This document shows positions 9,280 through 17,712 of a DNA stretch of 64,000 bases, in pieces. Source of the stretch: Rubrivivax sp. (GTDB lineage: Bacteria > Pseudomonadota > Gammaproteobacteria > Burkholderiales > Burkholderiaceae_C); contig JAHBZS010000007.1 of the NCBI GenBank assembly GCA_019635285.1, positions 1 to 64,000 of the forward strand. Reading direction: 5' to 3'. The notes beneath the pieces were generated by a model, which was given only the letters and a program-made list of their open reading frames with translations, did not search any database and was not told the DNA's origin. Numbering within the stretch: position 1 is the stretch's first letter; every line of letters begins with the position of its first letter. Both the position numbers and the translations under genes were made by a program.

Positions 9280-9296
9280 TGTCGCTTCGAGGCAAG

Positions 9297-10394
9297 ATGC
9301 GGCCCATGCAACGACTCTGGTTCCTTCTGTTCGCGTTGGCGCTCGGCATCGCGCAGGCGGCCGAACTCAAGGCGGTGAACGTGGCGCGCGGCCTGGCCAA
9401 CCCCTGGGCCGTGGCCTTCCTGCCGGACGGGCGCTATCTGGTCACCGAACGCGCGGGCCGGCTGCGCCTCGTCGAGCGCGACGGCCGCGTCGGCGAGCCG
9501 ATCGCGGGTTTGCCGGCGGTGGATGCCGGCGGCCAGTGCGGGCTGCTCGACGTGGTGCTGGACCCGGCCTATGCGCAGAACGGCTGGGTCTACTGGAGCT
9601 ATGCCGAAGCCGGCGAGGGCGGCAACAGCACCGCGGTGGCGCGCGGCAAGCTGCAGGGCACGCGCATGGTCGAGGTGCAGAAGATCTTCACGCAAGTGCC
9701 CAAGGTGTCCAGCCAGCAGCACTGTGGCTCGCGCCTGGTGTTCGCGCGCGACGGCCGGCTGTTCGTCACGCTGGGCGACCGCTTCTCGCGCAAGGACGAC
9801 GCGCAGAAGCTGGACAACCACCTGGGCAAGATCGTGCGCATCGAGGCCGACGGCCAGGTGCCTGCCGACAACCCCTTCGTCGGCACGCCGGGGGCCAAGC
9901 CGGAGATCTGGAGCCTGGGCCACCGCAACGTGCAGGGCGCGGCGCTGCACCCCGTCACCGGCGAGCTGTGGGCCAGCGAACATGGCCCGCAAGGCGGCGA
10001 CGAGCTGAACCGCGTGCTGCCGGGCCGCAACTACGGCTGGCCGCTGCTGACCTTCGGCCGCAACTACGGCACCGGCACGCGCATCGGCGAGGAAGGCCCC
10101 AAGCCCGGCTTCGAGCAGCCGCTGAAGGTGTGGGTGCCGGTGTCGGTGGCGCCCAGCGGCATGGCCTTCCTGAGCAGCGATCGCTACGCGGGCTGGAAGG
10201 GCAGCGTGTTCCTGGGCACGCTACGCGGCGAGTCGCTGCTGCGGCTGGAGCTGGACGGCGAGCGCGTGAGCGGCGAAGAGCGCCTGCTGACCCGTCTGAG
10301 CGAGCGCATCCGCGACGTGCGCCAGGGGCCGGACGGCTGGCTCTATGTGCTGACCGACAGCGCGGACGGCCGGCTGCTGCGGCTGCAGCCCTGA
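9297..10394 (+). CDS. Secreted PQQ-dependent aldose/sugar dehydrogenase (YliI/Asd-like)
   Basis: The product (365 aa from ATG 9297) has a signal peptide (MQRLWFLLFALALGIAQAA) and a six-bladed GSDH/SorB propeller, so it acts in the periplasm. Family signatures are GLANPWAVAFLPDGRYLVTERAGRL near the start, GGQCGLLDVVLDP, the SSQQHCGSRLVFARDGRLFVTLGDR segment and IWSLGHRNVQGAALHP followed by ELWASEHGPQGGDELN (PQQ and Ca2+ region). E. coli YliI oxidises several aldoses with PQQ. GAGG at 9289 precedes the ATG at 9297 by 4 nt; ATG 9306 is also possible. It directly follows recJ. Confidence 0.88.
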   Translation: MRPMQRLWFLLFALALGIAQAAELKAVNVARGLANPWAVAFLPDGRYLVTERAGRLRLVERDGRVGEPIAGLPAVDAGGQCGLLDVVLDPAYAQNGWVYWSYAEAGEGGNSTAVARGKLQGTRMVEVQKIFTQVPKVSSQQHCGSRLVFARDGRLFVTLGDRFSRKDDAQKLDNHLGKIVRIEADGQVPADNPFVGTPGAKPEIWSLGHRNVQGAALHPVTGELWASEHGPQGGDELNRVLPGRNYGWPLLTFGRNYGTGTRIGEEGPKPGFEQPLKVWVPVSVAPSGMAFLSSDRYAGWKGSVFLGTLRGESLLRLELDGERVSGEERLLTRLSERIRDVRQGPDGWLYVLTDSADGRLLRLQP

Positions 10395-10473
10395 GGGGCC
10401 GCGCCCGCCGTGGGCGGACACGGCCGATCGATGCGCCGGCACGACGCGGGCCTTGCCTGACCGATCGCGACGG

Positions 10474-10502
10474 TTGCCGTGCCGGCTGGGCACGGCTATT
10501 GT
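10474..10502 (+). promoter_or_regulatory. Candidate sigma70 promoter of the CDGSH gene
   Basis: TTGCCG (10474-10479) and TATTGT (10497-10502) are separated by exactly 17 bp in the 192-bp gap before the CDGSH gene. Transcription would start near 10509, leaving an approximately 78-nt leader. The hexamers match the sigma70 consensus only partly. Confidence 0.45.
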
Positions 10503-10586
10503 GGGTGCGCTCGTGTCGGCCGGGGACAGCGTGCCGTGGTCGACCTTGCCGCACCGCGTCCTCAAAACACTCATCAGGGAGTTTCC

Positions 10587-11312
10587 ATGGCCCAGAGTCC
10601 GCACGAAGTCCAGATCGGCACCACCGAAAGCGACCCGTCCGTCTTCATCACGGTGACGGCGAATGGCCCGTACATCGTGCACGGGACGCCGCCGCTGCAC
10701 CTGCAGACCATCACGCCGGATGCCACCGGCCATTCGTGGACCTATGAGCAGGGGCGTGCCTTCGCGGTGAAGGACGGCACCGCACTGTGCCGCTGCGGCC
10801 ATTCGAAGAACAAGCCGTACTGCGACGGCAGCCACCGGCACGCGCCGGTGGATCTTAGCGAGACGGCGTCCTTCGACCCGCTGCTGCAGCACTCGACCGA
10901 GATCGACGGACCGATGGTCGCGCTGACCGACAACGAACGCTACTGCGCCTTCGCGCGCTTCTGCGACAGCGGCGAGCAGATCTGGAAGGAAGTGACGATT
11001 CAGGGCCGGTCGCATGCCGACGCCGCGATACGCATGGCGCACCATTGCCCGTCGGGACGGCTGCTGGTCTGGGACCTGCAGACCAAGCAGCCGCTGGAAC
11101 AGCCGATGCCGGTGGCGCTGGGCCTGATCGAAGACCCGCAGCAGGGGTGCAGCGGGCCGCTGGCGCTGCAGGGCGGTATCCGCGTCGTCAGCGCCAGCGG
11201 GCGCAGCTACGAAGTGCGCAACCGCCAGACCCTGTGCCGCTGTGGCGCGTCGTCCAACAAGCCGTTCTGCGACGGCAGCCACGCGTCGATCAAGTTCAAC
11301 GACGGTCTCTGA
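10587..11312 (+). CDS. CDGSH iron-sulfur protein with two CDGSH domains and a central Fer4_19-type segment
   Basis: The 241-aa soluble protein has two complete CDGSH motifs, each with the 3Cys-1His ligand set of a [2Fe-2S] cluster: Cys68, Cys70, Cys79 and His83 (CRCGHSKNKPYCDGSH), and a second near residues 215-232 (CRCGASSNKPFCDGSH). Between them lies a segment with YCAFARFC (about 118-125) and AHHCPSGRLLVW (about 152-163), resembling the divergent ferredoxin-like Fer4_19 domain that accompanies CDGSH in some bacteria. A redox or cluster-transfer role is inferred; no partner is encoded nearby. CAGGGAG is a fair Shine-Dalgarno. Confidence 0.88.
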   Translation: MAQSPHEVQIGTTESDPSVFITVTANGPYIVHGTPPLHLQTITPDATGHSWTYEQGRAFAVKDGTALCRCGHSKNKPYCDGSHRHAPVDLSETASFDPLLQHSTEIDGPMVALTDNERYCAFARFCDSGEQIWKEVTIQGRSHADAAIRMAHHCPSGRLLVWDLQTKQPLEQPMPVALGLIEDPQQGCSGPLALQGGIRVVSASGRSYEVRNRQTLCRCGASSNKPFCDGSHASIKFNDGL

Positions 11313-11333
11313 TCCGAGGCTGCACCCCAGGCC

Positions 11334-11361
11334 GAGAGTCACTGCACGGTGTAGTGCTCTC
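11334..11361. terminator. Hairpin between convergent CDGSH and VWA genes
   Basis: GAGAG-T-CACT and AGTG-CTCTC pair across a short loop, giving a 9-bp stem with one bulged base. It lies between the two converging genes and could end transcription from both sides. No T-run follows it, so strength is uncertain. Confidence 0.45.
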
Positions 11362-11376
11362 GCCCGCGGGGCGGCC

Positions 11377-12411
11377 TCAAGCCACCCGCCCGAACCACCA
11401 CACCGACAGCCCGGCGCCCAGCAGCGCCAGCAGCGCCCCGGCGGCGGCGAAGAAGGCGGTGATCTCGGTCTCCTTCTTCTCGACCACGAGCTTCGAGCTC
11501 AGCGACTGGTAGACCTTGAGCAGGTCCTGCGCCGTGCCGGCATAGAAGTACTCGGCCTGCGTCAGCAGCGCCACCTGCTTCAGCGCCGCCTCGTCCAGCC
11601 GCACGCGCATGCTCCAGCCTTCGAAGCCGATGGTCTCGCCGGCCACGGTGCCGATGCCCACGGTGTAGACCTTGACGCCGCGGTCGGCGGCCATCTTGGC
11701 GGCTTCCAGCGGGTCGGGGCCGGTGGTGCGCGCGCCGTCGGTGAGCATGATGATCGCCGCCGAGGTGTACGAGCCCGGCGGCACCGGCGTGAACTCCTGC
11801 TTCTTGTCCTTCTTCTCGTCCAGCGGCCCGGGCATGTTGCGCTGACCGGTGGCCTGCGAGATCTCGATGCCGGCATCGGGGAAGATCGTCGCCAGCGACA
11901 GGATGATGCCGCTGCCGGTGGCGGTGGCCCGCTGCAGCTGGAAGCGGTCGATGGCGGCGATGATGTCTTCGCGGCTGGTGGTCGGCGCCTGCACCACCGC
12001 GGCGGTGCCGGCGAAGGCCACGACGCCCACGCGCACCTCGCGCGGCAGGCTGTTGACGAAGGACTTGGCGGCCTCCTGCGCGGCCACGATGCGGCTGGGC
12101 TGCACGTCGGTGGCGCGCATGCTGCCGGACACGTCCATCGCCAGGATGATGGTGCGCTGCGCCTGCGGCAGCGTGATCACCGCCAGCGGCCGCGCCATGC
12201 CCACCAGCAGCGTGCCGATGGCCAGCAGCAGCAGCACCGGCGGCACGTGGCGGCGCCAGCCCGGCCCCTTGCCCAGCGCCGCCTTGGCCACCCCCAGGCT
12301 GGCCAGCCGCACGGTGCTGCGCCGGCGCCGGTGCAGCAGCCACAGGTACAGCAGCACCAGCAGCGGCAGCAGCAGCAGCGACCAGAGGAAGGAGGGCCAG
12401 AGGAAGGTCAT
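11377..12411 (-). CDS. VWA-domain membrane protein (BatA/BatB-like)
   Basis: The 344-aa product has two N-terminal membrane segments (about residues 8-28 and 56-76), a von Willebrand A domain and a C-terminal membrane segment (about 315-338). The MIDAS is intact: DVSGS (DxSxS, about residues 91-95), the Thr in the ATATGSG loop and TDGARTTG. This is the BatA/BatB (Aer) layout with the VWA domain outside the membrane. It forms an operon with the DUF58 and MoxR genes (4-bp overlap with DUF58). MoxR-VWA systems act in assembly or stress tolerance, but the client here is unknown. Confidence 0.88.
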   Translation of the reverse strand: MTFLWPSFLWSLLLLPLLVLLYLWLLHRRRRSTVRLASLGVAKAALGKGPGWRRHVPPVLLLLAIGTLLVGMARPLAVITLPQAQRTIILAMDVSGSMRATDVQPSRIVAAQEAAKSFVNSLPREVRVGVVAFAGTAAVVQAPTTSREDIIAAIDRFQLQRATATGSGIILSLATIFPDAGIEISQATGQRNMPGPLDEKKDKKQEFTPVPPGSYTSAAIIMLTDGARTTGPDPLEAAKMAADRGVKVYTVGIGTVAGETIGFEGWSMRVRLDEAALKQVALLTQAEYFYAGTAQDLLKVYQSLSSKLVVEKKETEITAFFAAAGALLALLGAGLSVWWFGRVA

Positions 12412-13415
12412 GGCAAGGCTCCGGCAACGGGTGCCGCAGCGTCGGGGCGCAGATGCGAGGGGAAGCGCCCGCCCACCTTGATGCGCCCGCGCTGGCGCCG
12501 CAGCGCGGCGAAGCGCAGCATCGCCTCGAGCAGGTCGTCGTCGGTGGACAGCTCCAGCGTGTCCGCCCCCGCGCGGCCCAGCGCGCCGCGCAGGGCCGCC
12601 TCGCGCGCGTCGGCCTCGGCGGCATAGCGCGCGCGGAAGCCGGGGTCGGAGGTATCGATGAACAGCTGCTCGCCGGTTTCCGCGTCCTCCACCGTCACCA
12701 GGCCGAGTTCGGGCAGTTCCATCTCCAGCGGGTCGTACAGGCGCACGGCGATCACTTCATGGCGCTGCGCCAGGCGGGCCAGCGCGTCTTCCCAGCCCGG
12801 CTCGCTGATGAAGTCGGACACCACCAGCACCAGCGAGCGGCGCTTGATCATGCCCGCGGCGCCGTGGAGCAGGTCCGCCAGGGCGGTGGCGCCGCGGCCA
12901 CGCTCGTCGCGCGGGCGGCTGCGCATCAGGCGCATCAGGTTGAGCACGTGCTGGCGCGACAGCCGCGGCGGCAGCACGGTGTCGACCTGCGTGCCGTAGA
13001 ACATGGCGCCGACGCGGTTGCCGTGGCGCGTGAGCACGCGCGCCATCACCGCCACGAAGCCGGAGGACACCGACAGCTTGGTCACGTCCGCCGAGCCGAA
13101 GTCCACGCTGCCCGACAGGTCGAGCAGGAACCATGCGGTCATCTCGCGGTCTTCGGTGAACTGGCGCACGTGCGGCGTCTGCAGCCGGGCGGTGACGTTC
13201 CAGTCGATGTGGCGCACGTCGTCGTGGAACTGGTATTCGCGCAGATCGGCCAGGTCGATGCCGGCGCCGCGCAGCAGGGTGCGGTAGTCGCCCTGCAGCA
13301 GCCCGTCCAGGCGGCGCATCACCGTCCACTCCAGCTGCCGCAGCAGCCGCTCTTCCAGGCCCGGCGCGTGCAGGTCGGCGCCGGCTTCAGGCATGGACTG
13401 CGTTGCCGTTTTCAT
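12408..13415 (-). CDS. DUF58 domain protein of a MoxR-type operon
   Basis: This 335-aa protein carries the DUF58 signature with YQFHDDVRHIDWNVTARLQTPHVRQF (given in parts: FHDDVRHIDWNVTAR, about residues 63-77) and a following VWA-like fold with LLDLSGSVDFGS (a DxSxS-like site, about 97-108). DUF58 proteins pair with MoxR AAA+ ATPases and VWA proteins. The ATG at 13415 overlaps moxR by 29 bp; an in-frame ATG at 13394 (PEAGADLHAP) would overlap by 8 bp and is equally plausible. Neither start has a clear Shine-Dalgarno. Confidence 0.88.
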   Translation of the reverse strand: MKTATQSMPEAGADLHAPGLEERLLRQLEWTVMRRLDGLLQGDYRTLLRGAGIDLADLREYQFHDDVRHIDWNVTARLQTPHVRQFTEDREMTAWFLLDLSGSVDFGSADVTKLSVSSGFVAVMARVLTRHGNRVGAMFYGTQVDTVLPPRLSRQHVLNLMRLMRSRPRDERGRGATALADLLHGAAGMIKRRSLVLVVSDFISEPGWEDALARLAQRHEVIAVRLYDPLEMELPELGLVTVEDAETGEQLFIDTSDPGFRARYAAEADAREAALRGALGRAGADTLELSTDDDLLEAMLRFAALRRQRGRIKVGGRFPSHLRPDAAAPVAGALP

Positions 13416-14400
13416 GCGGGGCGTGGGCCATGGGCTTGTCGGGCACGGCCACCTTGTGCATCACGCGCTGCACGATCTGGTCGGCCGTGACGTTGTCGGC
13501 CAGCGCCTCGTAGGACAGCACCAGGCGGTGGCGCAGCACGTCGGGCACCAGGTCCACCACGTCTTCGGGCAGGGCATAGCGCCGGCCGCGCAGCAGCGCC
13601 AGCGCGCGGGCGCCTTCGATCATGCCGATGGTGGCGCGCGGGCTGGCGCCGAAGGTCAGGTACTTGGCCAGGTCCGGCAGTTCGTAGCGCGCGGGCTGGC
13701 GCGTGGCGCTGACCAGCTTGACGGCGTACTGGATCAGCGACGGGTCGACGTAGACCGCGCGGCATTCTTTCTGCAGCGCCTGCAGGGCCGCGGTGTCGCA
13801 GACCGTCTGCACCTCCACCGCGTGGCCGGTGACACGCTGCGCGATGACGAACTCTTCTTCTTCGGTGGGGTAGTCGACCAGCACCTTCATCATGAAGCGG
13901 TCGACCTGCGCCTCGGGCAGCGGGTAGGTGCCTTCGGTCTCGATCGGGTTCTGCGTGGCCATGACGACAAAGGGCTCGGGCACGCGGTGCGTGTCGCCGG
14001 CGATCGTCACCTGCCGCTCCTGCATCACCTCGAGCAGCGCGCTCTGCACCTTGGCCGGCGCGCGGTTGATTTCATCCGCGAGCAGCAGGTTGGCGAACAC
14101 CGGGCCCAGCGCCGTGCCGAACTCGCCGGTCTTCTGGTTGTAGATGCGCGTGCCCACCAGGTCGGCCGGCACCAGGTCGGGCGTGAACTGGATGCGCCTG
14201 AAGCTGCCGTGCATGGTGCGCGCCAGCGTCTTCACCGTCAGCGTCTTGGCCAGCCCCGGCACGCCTTCGACCAGCAGGTGCCCTTGCGCCAGCATGGCGA
14301 TGAGCACGCGTTCCAGGAAGCGGTCCTGCCCGACGACGACACGCTTGACTTCGTAGAGCATGCGCTCCATCAGGTCGGCGGTCTGAGCAGAATCTTGCAT
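13387..14400 (-). CDS. MoxR-family AAA+ ATPase
   Basis: The 337-aa cytosolic ATPase has Walker A EGVPGLAKT (about residues 37-45), Walker B LLLADEINRAP (about 105-115), sensor 1 VMATQNPIETEGTYPLPEAQ and the sensor 2 region GASPRATIGM. MoxR ATPases act as chaperone-like maturation factors for proteins bound by their VWA partners. It is first in the leftward moxR-DUF58-VWA operon and lies 26 nt after the S1C protease gene. Confidence 0.93.
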   Translation of the reverse strand: MQDSAQTADLMERMLYEVKRVVVGQDRFLERVLIAMLAQGHLLVEGVPGLAKTLTVKTLARTMHGSFRRIQFTPDLVPADLVGTRIYNQKTGEFGTALGPVFANLLLADEINRAPAKVQSALLEVMQERQVTIAGDTHRVPEPFVVMATQNPIETEGTYPLPEAQVDRFMMKVLVDYPTEEEEFVIAQRVTGHAVEVQTVCDTAALQALQKECRAVYVDPSLIQYAVKLVSATRQPARYELPDLAKYLTFGASPRATIGMIEGARALALLRGRRYALPEDVVDLVPDVLRHRLVLSYEALADNVTADQIVQRVMHKVAVPDKPMAHAPHENGNAVHA

Positions 14401-14426
14401 GGGTCGTCCTGCAGGTGGAAGGCGGG

Positions 14427-15386
14427 TCAGAAGGGGGCCAGGCCGGCGGCGCCGGCGGCGTTCTCGATGGGGACGGCGAAGCCGATGCCGACAAAGGTGC
14501 GCTGCTCGTTCGGGTTGAGGATGGCGGTGACGATGCCGACCACGAAGCCATCCATCGTCACCAGCGGGCCGCCGGAATTGCCCGGATTGGCCGCGGCATC
14601 GAACTGGATCAGGTTGGTCAGCGAGTGCTGCCCCTCGGGCGAGCGGAATTCGCGCCCGAGGCCGGAGATCACGCCCGCGCTGACCGACGGCCCGATGCCG
14701 AAGGGGTGGCCCACGGCGATCACCTGGTCGCCGGGCGCCAGGTCGCCGGTGGAGCGCATCGTCGCCGGCATCAGGTCGTCGGGCAGGCTCTTCGCCTTGA
14801 GCACCGCCAGGTCGTTCTCGGGCTGGGCGCCGACCATCGGCGCGTCGGATTCGTGCCCGTCGGCAAAGGTCACGCGCACGCGCTTGGCGCCGTGGACCAC
14901 GTGCAGGTTGGTGAGGATCGTGCCGTCGTCCTTGATGACCACGCCGGTGCCCAGGCTGCGCTCCATGGCGCGCTTTTCAGGCCGCTCGGTGGCGTCGTCT
15001 TCCTCGTCCATCAGGCCGACCACGCGCACCACCGAGCGGGCCACGCCTTCGTAGGCCTTGGTCGCCGGGGAGGGCAGCGGGTCCTTCTCCAGCGAATGCC
15101 GTATGGCGGCGTCGAGCTGCTTCTGGGTCAGCGGCGGCCGCTGCGGCTGCTGCCCCAGCACCACCAGCATCAGCGCCGCGGCCAGCAGGGCGCCGACGCT
15201 GCTCCAGGCCAGCGCCGGCAGATGGCGGCGCCAGGCGCGTACCCCGGTGGGTTGCGCCTGCGCCGGCGGCGAGTCCGGCGGCGCCGTGGCCGGCTGCGGC
15301 GCGGTGCCTGGCGCCCGCGGCTCGGGCGGGCTGGCCACGGCCTTGCGGCGTGACGGGCTGTACAGCGGAGTCTTGCGGTTCGGCAT
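14427..15386 (-). CDS. Membrane-anchored S1C-type trypsin-like serine protease without PDZ
   Basis: The 319-aa protein has a Pro/Ala-rich cytoplasmic N-terminus, one membrane segment (about residues 60-80, LAWSSVGALLAAALMLVVL) and a periplasmic DegP-like protease domain. The triad is intact: His in LTNLHVVHG (about 165), Asp in ENDLAVLK (about 195) and Ser in NPGNSGGPL (about 272). No PDZ domain follows, unlike DegP/DegS. An acidic insert (DEEDDATERPEK) precedes the first strand. It lies directly upstream of moxR in the same direction and may share its mRNA. Confidence 0.9.
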   Translation of the reverse strand: MPNRKTPLYSPSRRKAVASPPEPRAPGTAPQPATAPPDSPPAQAQPTGVRAWRRHLPALAWSSVGALLAAALMLVVLGQQPQRPPLTQKQLDAAIRHSLEKDPLPSPATKAYEGVARSVVRVVGLMDEEDDATERPEKRAMERSLGTGVVIKDDGTILTNLHVVHGAKRVRVTFADGHESDAPMVGAQPENDLAVLKAKSLPDDLMPATMRSTGDLAPGDQVIAVGHPFGIGPSVSAGVISGLGREFRSPEGQHSLTNLIQFDAAANPGNSGGPLVTMDGFVVGIVTAILNPNEQRTFVGIGFAVPIENAAGAAGLAPF

Positions 15387-15419
15387 GCGCTGCCTGGCGA
15401 CGAATCCTGGGCGTTGGAT

Positions 15420-15434
15420 TCACGTTATCACGTT
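15420..15434. promoter_or_regulatory. Paired TCACGTT direct repeat in a divergent intergenic region
   Basis: TCACGTT occurs twice with a 1-bp gap (15420-15426 and 15428-15434) in the 122-bp region between the S1C protease and the tatD-like gene. On the minus strand the same bases include TGATAAC, a possible -10. The spacing suggests a regulator site, but no known operator is recognised. Confidence 0.25.
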
Positions 15435-15508
15435 GCGCGAGCGTGTGCATCCCCGCGGCGCCATGGCCGCAAGGCGGTGGGTCGGCGGCAACAGGCATCA
15501 TCGGGGAC

Positions 15509-16321
15509 ATGCCGACCTGGGTCGACACCCACTGCCACCTCGACGCCAGCGAGTTCGACGCCGACCGGGCGGCGGTGGTCGCGCGCGCCCGTGCCGCCGG
15601 GGTCGCGCGGCTGGTGCTGCCGGCGGTGCAGGTGGCGAACTTCGACACCGTGCGCGAGCTGGCCCACGCCTGGGACGGCGTGTATGCGCTGGGCATCCAT
15701 CCGCTGTACGTGGACCGCGCCGCGGACGACGACCTGGACCGGCTGCGCCAGGCGGTGCAGGCGCAGCGGGCGGACGCGCGGCTGGTCGCGGTGGGCGAGA
15801 TCGGCCTGGACCATTTCGTGCCGGGGCTGGACCGCGAACGGCAGCAGCGCTTCTACCTGGCGCAGCTGGAGATCGCCCGCGAGGCCGGCCTGCCGGTGAT
15901 CCTGCACCTGCGGCGCTCGGCCGACGCGCTGCTGCATGGCCTGCGGCGCGTGGCGGTGCCCGGCGGCATCGTGCACGCCTTCAACGGCAGCGAGGTGCAG
16001 GCCGGCCACTTCATCGCGCGCGGCCTCAAGCTCGGCTTCGGCGGCGCGATGACGCACGAACGCGCGCTGCAGATCCGCCGCCTGGCCGCCGCGCTGCCCG
16101 CGGACGCGCTGGTGCTGGAGACCGACGCGCCGGACATCCCGCCGCAGTGGCTGTACCGCAGCGCGCAGCAGCGCGCCGAGGGCCAGGTGTCGCGCAACGA
16201 ACCCGGCGAACTGCCGCGCATCGCCCGGACCCTGGCCGCGCTGCGCGGCTGGACGCTCGAACACACCGCCGCGGTCACCGGTGCGAATGCGCGCGCGGCG
16301 CTGCCGAGGCTGATGCCATGA
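15509..16321 (+). CDS. TatD-family metal-dependent hydrolase (DNase-like)
   Basis: The 270-aa TIM-barrel protein belongs to the TatD family of metal-dependent deoxyribonucleases. Metal ligands are visible in DTHCHLDASEF (HxH, about residues 6-16), GEIGLDHF (Glu, about 95), ILHLRRS (His), IVHAFNGS (His, about 155) and LETDAPD (Asp, about 208). The LYRS...RNEP stretch near the end is usual for the YjjV subgroup. It heads a rightward series with the glycosylase gene after a 91-bp gap. Confidence 0.9.
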   Translation: MPTWVDTHCHLDASEFDADRAAVVARARAAGVARLVLPAVQVANFDTVRELAHAWDGVYALGIHPLYVDRAADDDLDRLRQAVQAQRADARLVAVGEIGLDHFVPGLDRERQQRFYLAQLEIAREAGLPVILHLRRSADALLHGLRRVAVPGGIVHAFNGSEVQAGHFIARGLKLGFGGAMTHERALQIRRLAAALPADALVLETDAPDIPPQWLYRSAQQRAEGQVSRNEPGELPRIARTLAALRGWTLEHTAAVTGANARAALPRLMP

Positions 16322-16412
16322 GCCTCGCGCCGCGCCGCATCGTCGGTGTCATGAGCGTGCCGGGCCTTTGGGCATCGTGCAGGGCAGGGCATGCATGCCG
16401 CGAGGCCGCCCG

Positions 16413-16916
16413 ATGAGCGAGCGGCTGCAGGGCCTGCCGCCGGTGATCGGCCGGCAGACGCGGCTGCTGCTGCTGGGCAGCTTTCCCGGCGCGGCCTCGC
16501 TGGCCGCCGGCCAGTACTACGCCCATCCGCGCAACCAGTTCTGGCCGCTGCTGTCGGCGCTGCTGGACGAGGACCTGCGCGCGCTGCCCTATGCGCGGCG
16601 GCTGCAGCGGCTGCGCGCGCGCGGCCTCGGGCTGTGGGACGTGATCGCCGAATGCCAGCGCGAAGGCAGCCTGGACAGCGACATCCGGGAAGCCCGCTAC
16701 AACGACCTGGCCAGCCTGAGGCGGCGCGCGCCGCAGCTGGCGGCGGTGGCGCACAACGGCGGCGAGTCCGCGCGGGCGATGCGCGTCACCGGCGCGTTGG
16801 GCCTGCCGGTCTATCGGCTGCCGTCCAGCAGCCCGGCCAACGCCAGCTGGAGCTTCGAGCGCAAGCTGGCCGCCTGGCGCGAGGTCTTCGCGGCCAGCGG
16901 GGTGGCGCATGGCTAG
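16413..16916 (+). CDS. DNA-deoxyinosine glycosylase (UDG family 6, HDG)
   Basis: The 167-aa protein matches the family-6 uracil-DNA glycosylase superfamily, whose members remove hypoxanthine (deaminated adenine) from DNA. Diagnostic motifs are LLLGSFPGAASLAAGQYYAHPRN (in parts: GSFPGAAS, QYYAHPRNQFWP), GLGLWDVIAEC and the C-terminal LPSSSPANAS motif that enters the DNA. ATG 16413 is preferred over an upstream ATG at 16368 because GAGG lies 8 nt before it and the protein then starts as in the family. It overlaps the next gene by 8 bp. Confidence 0.88.
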   Translation: MSERLQGLPPVIGRQTRLLLLGSFPGAASLAAGQYYAHPRNQFWPLLSALLDEDLRALPYARRLQRLRARGLGLWDVIAECQREGSLDSDIREARYNDLASLRRRAPQLAAVAHNGGESARAMRVTGALGLPVYRLPSSSPANASWSFERKLAAWREVFAASGVAHG

Positions 16917-17712
16917 CCGGCGCCCGGCCCCGAAGCTGCCCGAGGCGACGATCTCGGAGTACCAGGGCGTGCGCAGCCTGCACCTGGGCACCATCTGGAT
17001 CCAGGGCTCGATGCGCATCGCCAAGCCCGACCTGGTCGAGCTGGAGTACGTGCAGCGCATGCTGGCCAGCCTGTTGTGGCTGCCGACGCAGCAGATCGGC
17101 CAGGGCCGGGCGGTGCAGCTGGGCCTGGGTGCCGCGGCGATCACCCGCTTCACCCACAAGGCCCTGCGCATGCCCACCACCGCGGTGGAGCTCAACCCGG
17201 CCGTCATCGAGCTGTGCCGCCGCAGCTTCCACCTGCCGGCCGACGGGCCGCGCCTGCAGGTGCTCAACCTGGACGCCGGTGCCTGGGTGCGCGACCCGGC
17301 GCAGCGTGGCAGCGTGGCGCTGCTGTACGTGGACCTGTACGACCACGAGGCCGCGGCGCCGGTGCTGGACGACGCCGGCTTTTATGCCGACTGCCGCGGC
17401 GTGCTGGCCGACGGCGGCGTGATGAGCGTCAACCTGTTCGGCCGCAGCGCCAGCTTCGAGCAGAGCCTGGCGCGCATCGCGCAGGCCTTCGGCGAGGAGC
17501 AGGTCTGCGCGCTGCGGCCCACGCGCGAGGGCAACCATGTGGTGCTGGCGGGGCGCGGCGTGACCCTGCCCGACCGTGCCACATTGCTCGATCGGGCGGC
17601 GCACATCGAAGCACGCTTCCGGCACTGCGGCCTGCCGGCGCGAAAATGGCTGCGCATGCTGCGGCCGCTGGTGCCGCAGGCCCGTCCGCCCGCCGAGGCT
17701 TCGCTGCCATGA
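16909..17712 (+). CDS. Spermidine synthase-like methyltransferase-fold protein
   Basis: This 267-aa protein has the spermidine synthase fold core: the IQGSMRIAKPDLVELEYVQRM entry segment, the AdoMet/dcSAM loop VQLGLGAAAITRF (about residues 67-79), AVELNPAVIELCRR (acidic ribose-binding Glu, about 93) and LLYVDLYDHEAA (about 142-153). Many fused-type or orphan spermidine synthase homologues are not polyamine enzymes, and the Gly-rich and gatekeeper residues differ here, so the substrate is open. The gene overlaps both neighbours (8 bp with the glycosylase, 4 bp with the ATPase gene). Confidence 0.75.
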   Translation: MASRRPAPKLPEATISEYQGVRSLHLGTIWIQGSMRIAKPDLVELEYVQRMLASLLWLPTQQIGQGRAVQLGLGAAAITRFTHKALRMPTTAVELNPAVIELCRRSFHLPADGPRLQVLNLDAGAWVRDPAQRGSVALLYVDLYDHEAAAPVLDDAGFYADCRGVLADGGVMSVNLFGRSASFEQSLARIAQAFGEEQVCALRPTREGNHVVLAGRGVTLPDRATLLDRAAHIEARFRHCGLPARKWLRMLRPLVPQARPPAEASLP

